From assembly GCF_000383915.1 (NCBI RefSeq), contig NZ_KB912942.1, positions 8,202,470 through 8,266,469 of the forward strand: a DNA stretch of 64,000 bases, written 5' to 3'. Of the stretch, positions 37,618 to 44,844 are shown in pieces. The notes beneath the pieces are model-generated. The model did no database searches. It saw only the letters and a list, made by a program, of their open reading frames with translations, and was not told the origin of the DNA. How positions within the stretch are numbered: the stretch's first letter is position 1; every line of letters starts with the position of its first letter. The position numbers and the translations under genes were made by a program. The stretch is from Amycolatopsis benzoatilytica AK 16/65. GTDB lineage: Bacteria; Actinomycetota; Actinomycetes; Mycobacteriales; Pseudonocardiaceae.

Positions 37618-38537
37618 CCGGCTCGGCTGTCGTCCTTCTCCGCGGAGCGACTCTGCCCGCGGCGGCGCTTCCGCTGCTGCGCAGCGCACCGGTGTATGCC
37701 GCAACCGATGTCGACGGCGCGGAGTTCGGCGTGCCGCCGGTGGCGCAGGCTCCGTCGGTGCAAGGCATTGTGCTGCTCGCCGGTTCTCGTGCGGAGCCGA
37801 CGGCTGCTGCTCTGCTCGCCGCAGGTGCGCGGGTGCTCGAGGCACCGGTGCCGCCGCTGGTCGCGGCGGTTGAGGTGATGGACCGGCTGCGGTCGCCGGG
37901 CGGCTGTCCGTGGGACGCCCGGCAAACGCACGAATCGCTGCGGCAGTACCTCGTCGAGGAAACGTACGAGCTGCTGGAAGCCATTGAAGACAACGATCGC
38001 GAGGCGCTGCGCGAAGAGCTCGGCGACGTCCTGCTGCAGGTGCTCTTTCACGCCCGGGTGGCCGCCGAGGACCCGCGCGATCCGTTCACCGTCGACGACG
38101 TCGCGGTCGCTCTGGTGGACAAGCTGGTCGGCCGGCATCCGTACGTGTTCGCGGACGCGGCCAGGGCCGCCACCGCCGAGCACCAGGAGCTCAAATGGGA
38201 AGAGCTGAAGCAGGCGGAGAAACAGCGCAAGTCCATTGTGGATGGGGTGGCGCTCGGGCAGCCCGCGGTCGCGCTCGCCGGAAAGCTCGGCCAGCGCAGC
38301 GGGCGCGCCGGGATCCCGCTCGACCTGTTCCCGCAGGATTCTTCCGCTCCGGCACAGCTTTTCCGTACCGCGGCGGCCGCGCGGCGCGCCGGGATGGACC
38401 CGGAGGGCGAGCTGCGGGCGGTGGCCAAGCGATTCGCCCAGGACATCCGTGCCGCCGAGCAAGCGGCCCGGGCGGCCGGGGTCGAACCCGCGACGCTGGA
38501 GGCGGACGGCTGGCGGAAGTTCTGGCCGTCTGCCTGA
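37614..38537 (+). CDS. mazG: Nucleoside triphosphate pyrophosphohydrolase MazG
   Basis: A 307-residue protein from GTG 37614, overlapping the upstream stop. A single MazG domain starts at MDRLRSPGGCPWDARQTHES and continues YLVEETYELLEAIEDND (the ExxE) and REELGDVLLQVLFHARVAAE (the second metal motif ExxD). MazG enzymes remove aberrant or excess NTPs, and (p)ppGpp in E. coli. The 90-residue N-terminal extension resembles that of mycobacterial MazG (Rv1021), which also follows mfd. A strong terminator follows. Confidence 0.94.
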   Translation: MTGSAVVLLRGATLPAAALPLLRSAPVYAATDVDGAEFGVPPVAQAPSVQGIVLLAGSRAEPTAAALLAAGARVLEAPVPPLVAAVEVMDRLRSPGGCPWDARQTHESLRQYLVEETYELLEAIEDNDREALREELGDVLLQVLFHARVAAEDPRDPFTVDDVAVALVDKLVGRHPYVFADAARAATAEHQELKWEELKQAEKQRKSIVDGVALGQPAVALAGKLGQRSGRAGIPLDLFPQDSSAPAQLFRTAAAARRAGMDPEGELRAVAKRFAQDIRAAEQAARAAGVEPATLEADGWRKFWPSA

Positions 38538-38574
38538 GCTGATCCGCTCTCCCCGAAGTCACTCGAAGGACGGA

Positions 38575-38610
38575 GACCGTCGCCCGCGGGCGGCGGTCTT
38601 TGTCGTTTTC
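38575..38610 (+). terminator. Intrinsic terminator after mazG
   Basis: AGACCG-T-CGCCC-GC-GGGCG-G-CGGTCT forms an 11-12 bp stem (38575-38600) followed by TTTGTCGTTTT. It isolates mazG from the sigma-factor operon. Confidence 0.85.
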
Positions 38611-38660
38611 CGGGCACGATTGCGCTGGTCGGCGAGCTGAGCACGCCGTCTGCCGGAAAT

Positions 38661-38674
38661 GTGATCCAGATCAC
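38661..38674. promoter_or_regulatory. Crp-type operator upstream of the ECF sigma operon
   Basis: GTGA-TCCAGA-TCAC, with T before and T after, fits TGTGA-N6-TCACA in 9 of 10 fixed positions. It lies about 40 bp before the sigma-factor start, shares 12 of 14 bases with the rpfB site at 321, and is close enough to act on the promoter. No clear -35/-10 was identified. Confidence 0.6.
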
Positions 38675-38709
38675 TTCAAAAGGAGAACCGGGAGCGCGGA
38701 GATGGCGTC

Positions 38710-39273
38710 TTGCCGGGTGTGAAGCACAAGCCAGCCAGAGAGCCGGACGAGGAGCGCCTCCTCCGGCGAGCCGCGCGCGGCGACCGCGCGGCGTTCGAAG
38801 AGCTGTACCGCCGCACGTCGCCGTGGCTCGCGGTTCGCCTGCGCCGCCGTTGCTCGGACGACCAGGTCGTCGCCGAGGTGATGCAGGAGACGTACCTCGC
38901 GGTATGGCGGGCCGCGGGTTCGTTCGCCGGCGGCGCCGCGGGCGGCTCTGCCGTGGGCTGGGTGTGGACGATCGCGGCGCGACGGCTGGTCGACGCGTTC
39001 CGCAGGCGGGCGCACCACGCGCAGCCGCCGGCGGCAATGCACGCGCCGGTGTCCGCGCCTGCTGCCGAGGAGGAGGCACTGGCCGCCACCTTCGGGGATT
39101 CGGTGGGTGACGCGTTGCGCACGCTCGCGCCCGAGCTGCGCCAGGTGCTGCAGGCGATGGTCCTCGACGGACTGTCAGTGCGGGAGACGGCGATCCTGCT
39201 GGGCCTGCCGGAGGGCACGGTGAAAACCCGGGCGCGGCGGGCCCGGATCGCGATGCGGGAGGCGCTGTCGTGA
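38710..39273 (+). CDS. ECF RNA polymerase sigma factor
   Basis: A 187-residue protein. TTG 38710 has GGAG 8 nt upstream; GTG 38719 is the alternative. Region 2 is RLLRRAARGDRAAFEELYRR with DDQVVAEVMQETYLAVWRAA and GWVWTIAARRLVDAFRRR. Region 4 is LRTLAPELRQVLQAMVLDGL with SVRETAILLGLPEGTVKTRA. No region 3 and no extra C-terminal domain. It heads a five-gene operon and is followed by a zinc-finger membrane protein whose N-terminus is a probable anti-sigma domain. Expected targets include its own promoter. Confidence 0.92.
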   Translation: MPGVKHKPAREPDEERLLRRAARGDRAAFEELYRRTSPWLAVRLRRRCSDDQVVAEVMQETYLAVWRAAGSFAGGAAGGSAVGWVWTIAARRLVDAFRRRAHHAQPPAAMHAPVSAPAAEEEALAATFGDSVGDALRTLAPELRQVLQAMVLDGLSVRETAILLGLPEGTVKTRARRARIAMREALS

Positions 39274-39311
39274 ACCGGAACGAACGAGGAACGGCCGAGG
39301 GAGGTAACCCC

Positions 39312-40103
39312 ATGCACCACGTATCCGAGCAGCTGCTCGCCGGTTACGTCGCGGGCGGGGCGCTGCCGGGCGACGAGGAATGGGCGGTGGAAGGGCATCT
39401 GGAGAAGTGCGGGCAGTGCCGGGCCCGGCTCTCCGGCGCGGCCGGTACCGGGGTGGCCGGTCTCGTCGCCGACGTGTGGTCGGGGCTGGAACCGCACCTC
39501 GCCGCACCTCCACAGCCGATGCCGAATCGGTCGGCGGCCTGGCTGCGCGGCTGGGCGACCCCGGTGATGGTGCCGTGGCTGCTGATGGTGATCGCGGTCG
39601 GAGTGCTGTCGGTCTTCCTCGACCACACGTACTACGAGAGCCGGCTGTCGTTCGTGCAGTTGTTCTCGCCGGTGCTGCCGGTGTTCGGGGTGGCCGCGTC
39701 CTGGGCCCGCGGGCTGGACCCGGCGTACGAGCTCACCGCGGCCACGCCGCGGGCCGGGCTGGAGCTGGTGCTGCGGCGGACCACCGCGGTGCTGGTGCCG
39801 GTGCTGGCGGTGTTGTTGCTGGCCGGCTGGCTGACCGGCGCGCGAATCGGGTTCGGACTGTTGCCGAGCCTCGCCTTCACCACCGGCACGCTCGCGCTCG
39901 GCACGTTCGTCGGCATCGCCTGGGCGGCGTCGATTCTGGTCGGGCTGTGGCTCGGGGCGCTGGTGGTGCCCACCGTGTCGTTCGGGAGCTCGGTACTGCT
40001 GGTGCCGGCGACCTGGCCGGGCTGGCTCGCCGCGATCGTCGTCTCGGCGGTGTTCGTCGTGCTCCGCCGGAACACCTTCACGCGGCTCGCCGCGCATCAC
40101 TGA
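39312..40103 (+). CDS. Polytopic membrane protein with N-terminal zinc-finger anti-sigma domain
   Basis: A 263-residue protein from ATG 39312, chosen for GGGAGG 7-8 nt upstream; an in-frame GTG at 39270 overlapping the sigma stop would add 14 residues. The N-terminus has the HxxxCxxC zinc anti-sigma motif (HLEKCGQC, about residues 33-40) with an upstream His pair (MHHVSEQLLAGY). Instead of the usual single membrane helix there are about six (VPWLLMVIAVGVLSVFLDHT, FSPVLPVFGVAASWARG, LVPVLAVLLLAGWLTG, TLALGTFVGIAWAASILVG, SVLLVPATWPGWLAAIVVSA). The membrane part may itself be a transporter-like sensor. It is followed by the ABC genes. Confidence 0.85.
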   Translation: MHHVSEQLLAGYVAGGALPGDEEWAVEGHLEKCGQCRARLSGAAGTGVAGLVADVWSGLEPHLAAPPQPMPNRSAAWLRGWATPVMVPWLLMVIAVGVLSVFLDHTYYESRLSFVQLFSPVLPVFGVAASWARGLDPAYELTAATPRAGLELVLRRTTAVLVPVLAVLLLAGWLTGARIGFGLLPSLAFTTGTLALGTFVGIAWAASILVGLWLGALVVPTVSFGSSVLLVPATWPGWLAAIVVSAVFVVLRRNTFTRLAAHH

Positions 40104-40124
40104 CGGAAACGAGAGGGGACACCG

Positions 40125-40928
40125 ATGCGGGCTGTGGAAGCCGCCGAGGTCGCTCCGGCGACCTACGCCTGGGAAATCCAGGCACAGGGACTGAAAGTGC
40201 GGGTCGGCCGCAAACGGATGGCGGTCGACGGGCTCGACCTCGCGCTCGGCACCGGGGTGCACGGGTTGCTGGGGCCGAACGGAGCGGGCAAGACCACGCT
40301 GATCCGCGCGCTGGCGACGGTACTGCGGCCGGCGGAGGGCACGCTGGCGCTGCTCGGCGAGCCGGTCGGAGGACGCCTGGACCAGCGCGGCCTGCGCCGC
40401 CGGATCGGCTACCTGCCGCAGACGTTCGGCTACTACAAGCGGTTCACGGTCCGCGAGTTCGTCGAGTACCTGGCGTGGCTCAAGGAGATGCCGAAGCGGG
40501 AGGTGCCGGGCGCGGTCCAGCGCGCGATCGAGCGGGTCGGCCTCGCCGATCGTGCCGACGACAAACTGAAGACGTTGTCGGGCGGCATGATCCGGCGGGC
40601 CGGGATCGCGCAGGCGATCGTCAACGACCCGGAGATCCTGCTGCTGGACGAGCCGACCGTCGGGCTCGACCCGGCGCAACGGCTGCGCTTTCGCGAACTG
40701 CTGCAGGAAATCGGCCGGGACGCGTGCGTCGTCGTGTCCACCCACCTGGTCGAGGACGTCGCCGCGGCCTGCACGGATGTCGTCGTGTTCTGCGCCGGGA
40801 AGCGGATCTTCCAAGGCACACCGGGCGAGCTGGTCGCCGCCGGCAGCGAGTCGGACATCGGCGACAGTCCCATCGAGCGCGGCTACTCGGCACTGCTCGG
40901 TCACGAGCAGGGAATGGGGGCGTGGTGA
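40125..40928 (+). CDS. ABC-2 type transporter, ATP-binding protein
   Basis: A 267-residue ATPase from ATG 40125. Walker A GPNGAGKTT, Q-loop LPQTFGYYKRFTVREFVEYL, signature LSGGMIRRAGIAQA, Walker B ILLLDEPTVGLDP and H-loop STHLVEDV are all intact. The sequence resembles the CcmA/NatA-type and bacteriocin-export ATPases. Its stop overlaps the permease start by 4 nt (GTGA). It is the motor of the exporter coded by the two following genes. Confidence 0.95.
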   Translation: MRAVEAAEVAPATYAWEIQAQGLKVRVGRKRMAVDGLDLALGTGVHGLLGPNGAGKTTLIRALATVLRPAEGTLALLGEPVGGRLDQRGLRRRIGYLPQTFGYYKRFTVREFVEYLAWLKEMPKREVPGAVQRAIERVGLADRADDKLKTLSGGMIRRAGIAQAIVNDPEILLLDEPTVGLDPAQRLRFRELLQEIGRDACVVVSTHLVEDVAAACTDVVVFCAGKRIFQGTPGELVAAGSESDIGDSPIERGYSALLGHEQGMGAW

Positions 40929-42271
40929 AGAACGTGTTCCGGACGGAGCTCCGGCGCACCATCGCCCTCTGGGTACCGGTTGTCATGCTGGCGGCGGGCT
41001 TGGGTCTGTTCTCGTCGTCGCAGGCACCGTGGAACCACGGTTCGGTGGCCTGGACGGCGACCTGGCTGAACAGCGTGCAGTGGTCGCGCTACCTGCTGGT
41101 GCTGCTGTGGCCGATCGTGGTCGGTGCCGCCGCGATCCAAGGCATGCGGGACGTGCGTGCTGGCGTCGGCGAACTCTTCGACTCCACGCCGCGCCCAGCG
41201 AGCCACCGAGCCCTGGCGCTGTCGGCCGCGGTCGGACTCGCGGCGGCGCTCGGCTACGTCGCGATCGTCGCCGTCGGCGCGGGGCAGGCAGTGGCCGCCG
41301 GTGGACTGTTCACCACCGCCTGGCTCACCCCGCTGCTGCTCGGCGTCCTCTCGGTGTTCGCCGGGGTGACCTTAGGCCTCGGACTCGGCCGTTTGCTCCC
41401 GTACCCGGTCACCGCGCCCGCGTTGTCGGCGCTGGCCTTGGTCGGCGGCGTTTTCCTGCAAGCAACCGGCGAACGGCCGACCGACCCGAACCAGTTGTCG
41501 TTGCTGGGAGTCGCCCAGCTCGAGGTGCGCAGTCCGTTCGCGATACCGGCTCCCGCCGTGCAACTGGGACAGCTGGTCTGGTTCCTCGGCCTCGCCGCAG
41601 CTGGCTTTCTGCTGCTTGCCGCCTCCGCGCGGGCGAAGGCCCTCGCGGTGGTCCCCGCGGCAGCCGGTCTGGCCATCGCTCTGCCGATCATTCCCGCGTC
41701 CGCGGCAGACAACTTCACCGCGGACGAAACGGCCAGCGCTCTGGTCTGCGACGGCCCAGTCTGTGTCACCCGGCTGCACGAGAACTGGCTGTCCACTGTG
41801 GCCGGTCCAGGCAAAGAGGCACTGCAAATACTGCAGAAACTCCCGCAGCACCCCAGCCGCGTCGAAGAATCGACCGCCACCTACCGCTACTCCAGCGTCA
41901 GCCCGCGGGATCCGGCCCGGCTGCTGATCCAGCAAGACGACGAACTCATCCAAGGCGTGACTGGCTCGGACCTCACCGCGGAACTGCTTCGCGGAGCTGG
42001 AACACCACGCTGTACCGGCATCTCGCTCAGCGGCGCGCCAAGCAACCGGGAAGACGCTGCCCGCTGGGTGATGGGGCGCTGGCTGCTGGGCTCGTACGCG
42101 CCGTTCGTCGCGTCACGACAGCCTGAGCTGGGCGTCCAGGCAGAGCAGGCATGGGCCAGTCTGGCCGCCGCGCCGGAAGCCGAGCAAACCGCCCGAGTCG
42201 GCGAAGCCCGCCGCTTGGAACTCGCCTGCACCGGCGACCCTCTGAAGGTCCTCACCGAGGGGACCAGCTGA
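40925..42271 (+). CDS. ABC transporter permease with large C-terminal Cys-containing domain
   Basis: A 448-residue protein from GTG 40925, coupled to the ATPase gene. Residues 1-260 contain six hydrophobic segments (IALWVPVVMLAAGLGLF, YLLVLLWPIVVGAAAIQ, ALSAAVGLAAALGYVAIVAV, LTPLLLGVLSVFAGVTLGLG, ALSALALVGGVFLQ, LVWFLGLAAAGFLLLAA and more). After the last (ALAVVPAAAGLAIALPIIPA) comes a soluble region of about 185 residues with four Cys (VCDGPVC, RCTG, ACTG), probably outside the cell. Such a tail is unusual for ABC-2 permeases and may sense or bind the cargo. It overlaps the next gene by 1 nt (TGATG). Confidence 0.82.
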   Translation: MKNVFRTELRRTIALWVPVVMLAAGLGLFSSSQAPWNHGSVAWTATWLNSVQWSRYLLVLLWPIVVGAAAIQGMRDVRAGVGELFDSTPRPASHRALALSAAVGLAAALGYVAIVAVGAGQAVAAGGLFTTAWLTPLLLGVLSVFAGVTLGLGLGRLLPYPVTAPALSALALVGGVFLQATGERPTDPNQLSLLGVAQLEVRSPFAIPAPAVQLGQLVWFLGLAAAGFLLLAASARAKALAVVPAAAGLAIALPIIPASAADNFTADETASALVCDGPVCVTRLHENWLSTVAGPGKEALQILQKLPQHPSRVEESTATYRYSSVSPRDPARLLIQQDDELIQGVTGSDLTAELLRGAGTPRCTGISLSGAPSNREDAARWVMGRWLLGSYAPFVASRQPELGVQAEQAWASLAAAPEAEQTARVGEARRLELACTGDPLKVLTEGTS

Positions 42272-42843
42272 TGCGCTGGCTGATCCTGTATGCGCGTTCC
42301 CGGCACGTCGCCGTTTCGCTGCCCGCCGCAGTCCTCTGCGCCGCCGTCCTGCCCGCCTTGCTGCGCGACAACTGGTCCACTCACTATGCGACGCTCGCCC
42401 TCGCTGCCGCCATCGCCGTCGCCGCGGTAGGTCTCAGCGGCCAAGACATCGACCTGGACCGCACCGCGGGAGTGCCCTGGCCACCACGGCGGCTGGCGCA
42501 TCTGCTCCTGATCGGCGTCGCCGCCGCCGGGATACTGCTTGCCGCACAAGGCGTCATCGACGTCGCGGCTCAGGCGACACCCGCCTGGACCCTCCGCAAC
42601 ACCGCCGGGCTGCTGGGCCTGACCGGTCTGGCCGCCACCCTCTTCGGCGGTCAGCTCGGCTGGACGCTGCCTCTGGCCTGGCCCATGGTGTCCCTGTTTG
42701 CCCCGGCTACCGAGCCACCAGCACTCGGGGCCGTCATCGCCTGGCTGACGACCCCCGCGGGCACCCCGACCGCTTGGTGGACCGCCGGAATCCTCTTCGC
42801 CGCCGGAACGGCGACGTATGCCGCGAGGGGAGCCCGCCGATGA
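42271..42843 (+). CDS. ABC transporter membrane subunit / hypothetical membrane protein
   Basis: A 190-residue protein from ATG 42271, translationally coupled to the preceding permease. About five hydrophobic segments (VAVSLPAAVLCAAVLPALL, YATLALAAAIAVAAVGL, LLIGVAAAGILLAAQGV, LLGLTGLAATLFGGQLG, WWTAGILFAAGTATYAA). A soluble loop (SGQDIDLDRTAGVPWPPRRL) separates the second and third. It is the last gene of the sigma/anti-sigma/ABC operon and probably the partner permease. The family is not recognised. Confidence 0.75.
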   Translation: MRWLILYARSRHVAVSLPAAVLCAAVLPALLRDNWSTHYATLALAAAIAVAAVGLSGQDIDLDRTAGVPWPPRRLAHLLLIGVAAAGILLAAQGVIDVAAQATPAWTLRNTAGLLGLTGLAATLFGGQLGWTLPLAWPMVSLFAPATEPPALGAVIAWLTTPAGTPTAWWTAGILFAAGTATYAARGARR

Positions 42844-42856
42844 CGTGAAGCCGGGT

Positions 42857-42891
42857 CCGGCACAGCCCGGGCGACTGGCCTGGGCTGCCGG
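42857..42891. terminator. Hairpin after the sigma/ABC operon
   Basis: CCGG-CA-CAGCCCGG (42857-42870) pairs with CCTGGGCTG-CCGG (42879-42891) with minor defects. A short direct repeat GGCGAGCCGCTCAACC follows twice (near 42924 and 42951). No T-run; a GC-rich actinobacterial terminator is likely. Confidence 0.4.
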
Positions 42892-43033
42892 AGCCAGCGC
42901 ACCGCTCTCGCACGTAGCGGGGCGAGCCGCTCAACCAGCTCGCGTGCTGCGGGCGAGCCGCTCAACCTGACCAGCCGGCACGCCGAACGTGCGAGGAGGT
43001 CCGCCCTTCCCCCAGGAAAAGGCGGAACGACCC

Positions 43034-43444
43034 TCACACATCCCGGTTGTTCGCCTTCAACTCCAACGGGTCATGGTCGGGATCGTCGACCCCGAAACTG
43101 ATGATCCGCTGCGGAAAGATCCGGATCACCGCCCCGTCCAGGTGGCCGTCCGGCTCGAAAGCGTCTGGCACCGCCTCCGCCCGGCCACGGATCTCCAGGC
43201 AGCGCACCCGGATCGGGTCCACCGACGGTACGTCGTCGATCACGATCGACGCCCTTCCGTTGGCTGCCACGTTCCGGTACTTCCGGCTGCGTGCCAGTCC
43301 GGCCCCGCTCACGTCGATCGCCTGCTTCTCCGCGTTCCAGGCGAATGCGGCCGGGCTGACCTGCAGCGTTCCGTTCGGGTGCTGCGTGGCCACACGGCCC
43401 AGCATCTGGGCTTCCAGGTAATTCAGCTCTGCTTCGGTGAACAT
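43034..43444 (-). CDS. PPOX class F420-dependent oxidoreductase
   Basis: A 136-residue split-barrel flavin/deazaflavin protein from ATG 43444; the upstream in-frame start falls inside the operator. It has FTEAELNYLEAQMLGRVATQ, PAAFAWNAEKQAIDVSGAGL, SRKYRNVAANGRASIVIDDV and RCLEIRGRAEAV, the standard PPOX/F420 family layout. These small enzymes reduce substrates with F420H2 or bind flavins. A SoxR-like palindrome lies directly upstream, so redox control is likely. A GTCCGCC/GGCGGAAC hairpin (42999-43028) just after the stop is its probable terminator. Confidence 0.87.
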   Translation of the reverse strand: MFTEAELNYLEAQMLGRVATQHPNGTLQVSPAAFAWNAEKQAIDVSGAGLARSRKYRNVAANGRASIVIDDVPSVDPIRVRCLEIRGRAEAVPDAFEPDGHLDGAVIRIFPQRIISFGVDDPDHDPLELKANNRDV

Positions 43445-43456
43445 GCCCCTACGGTG

Positions 43457-43476
43457 CAAGTTCAAGTGAACTTGAA
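43457..43476 (-). promoter_or_regulatory. SoxR/MerR-type operator upstream of the PPOX gene
   Basis: Read on the minus strand, TTCAAGTTCACTTGAA (43461-43476) is a perfect palindrome with the CAAG-N4-CTTG core of SoxR boxes, and TTGACT overlaps its upstream edge as a -35. The extended palindrome CAAGTTCAAGTGAACTTG covers 43457-43474 on the plus strand. This is the geometry of promoters activated by MerR-family regulators. Confidence 0.65.
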
Positions 43477-43569
43477 GTCAACCCTGCGCGCGGGAGCACT
43501 TCCGCGCGAACCGGCCGGATCTTGGCAACCGGTCGCACCGGCCGGTGCCGCGAGCGACGTTTGCGCCGG

Positions 43570-44844
43570 TCAGGAGAAGAGGCCGTCGCCCCAGTTCGAG
43601 GTCGGCGTGAGGCCCGGCGGGATCGCGAAGTGTGCGGATCCGGTGTGCTGCAGGTACTCCATCATCGCGTCCTTCGCGGACAGGACCTGCTGCATCGGGA
43701 TGTACTGCTTGCGCGTGTCCCGGTTGAAGGCCAGGAAGAACAGCCCGGCCTCGAGGTGGCCGACGCCGTCCGAACCGTCGACGAAGTTGTACCCGCGGCG
43801 CAGGATCTGCACCCCGTTGCGCGTCTGGTGCGAGGCCAGCCGGACGTGCGCGTCGGCCGGGATCAGCGGCTCGCCCCCGGCACCGCCCACCTGCAGGTCG
43901 ACCTGGTCGAACTCGCCGGTCTGTCCGAGCGGCGCGCCGGTTCCCTTGGTGCGCCCGACAATCTTCTCCTGGCCGGCGAGTGTCTCTCGATCCCAGGTTT
44001 CGACGTGCATCCGGATCCGGCGGGCGACCAGGTACGTGCCGCCGGCCATCCACGCCTGGCCGTCGCCGGCCTGCGCCCATACCTGGTCGCGGAGCACGTC
44101 GGTGTCCTCGGCCTTGATGTTGTTCGTGCCGTCCTTGAACCCGAACAGGTTGCGCGGCGTCTGCTGCGTCCGCGAGGTGGATGAGCTGCGCCCGAACCCG
44201 AGCTGCGACCAGCGCACCTCGGTGACGCCGAAGCCGAGCCGGACCAGGTTGCGCACCGCGTGCACGGCTACCTGCGGATCGTTCGCGCAGGCTTGGATGC
44301 ACAGGTCGCCGCCGCTGCGGGCCGGGTCGAGCTTGTCTTTGGGGAACAACGGCAGGTCCACCAGTTGCGGCGGGCGTTTCGCGGCCAGTCCGAACCGGTC
44401 GTCGAACAGCGACGGGCCGAAGCCGATGGTCAATGTCAGATCGGAGGCGGGCAGGTCGAGCGCCTCGCCGGTGTCGTCCGGCGGGGCCTGCGCCGAGCCG
44501 CCGAGCGCGCCGTTCGGTCCGACGTCCTGGCCCGCGGTCATCCGACGGGCCGCGTCGGTCCAGGTGCGCAGGAGCTTCCGCAGCTTCTCGACGTCCTTGG
44601 TGGTCACATCAAGCGCAGCGAAGTGCAGATTCGGCTGCGCCGGGGTGACGATGCCTGCCTGGTGCTCGCCGTGAAAGTCGACCTGGGACTCCGCGGCCGC
44701 GGCGGGAGCGTCGCCGCCGAGCCGGTCGATGCCAATTCCGGCCGCCGCGCCCGCACCGGCCAGCGCGACGCCCGCACCGGCCAGTCCGAACAGCTTCCGG
44801 CGAGAGACCTTGGCACCCTCTTCGGTGCCCGCCTGAGAGGTCAC
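43570..44844 (-). CDS. efeB: Dye-decolorizing-type heme peroxidase EfeB (Tat-exported)
   Basis: A 424-residue protein from GTG 44844, which overlaps the efeO stop. A twin-arginine signal is present (SRRKLFGLAGAGVALAGAGA, residues about 13-33), so it is exported folded with heme. The DyP signature GFKDGTNN holds the distal GxxDG; the proximal heme His is in DAHVRLAS, and ILRRGYNFVDG follows. EfeB oxidises ferrous iron or handles heme for the EfeUO importer. It is the last gene of the efeUOB operon. Confidence 0.95.
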   Translation of the reverse strand: MTSQAGTEEGAKVSRRKLFGLAGAGVALAGAGAAAGIGIDRLGGDAPAAAAESQVDFHGEHQAGIVTPAQPNLHFAALDVTTKDVEKLRKLLRTWTDAARRMTAGQDVGPNGALGGSAQAPPDDTGEALDLPASDLTLTIGFGPSLFDDRFGLAAKRPPQLVDLPLFPKDKLDPARSGGDLCIQACANDPQVAVHAVRNLVRLGFGVTEVRWSQLGFGRSSSTSRTQQTPRNLFGFKDGTNNIKAEDTDVLRDQVWAQAGDGQAWMAGGTYLVARRIRMHVETWDRETLAGQEKIVGRTKGTGAPLGQTGEFDQVDLQVGGAGGEPLIPADAHVRLASHQTRNGVQILRRGYNFVDGSDGVGHLEAGLFFLAFNRDTRKQYIPMQQVLSAKDAMMEYLQHTGSAHFAIPPGLTPTSNWGDGLFS

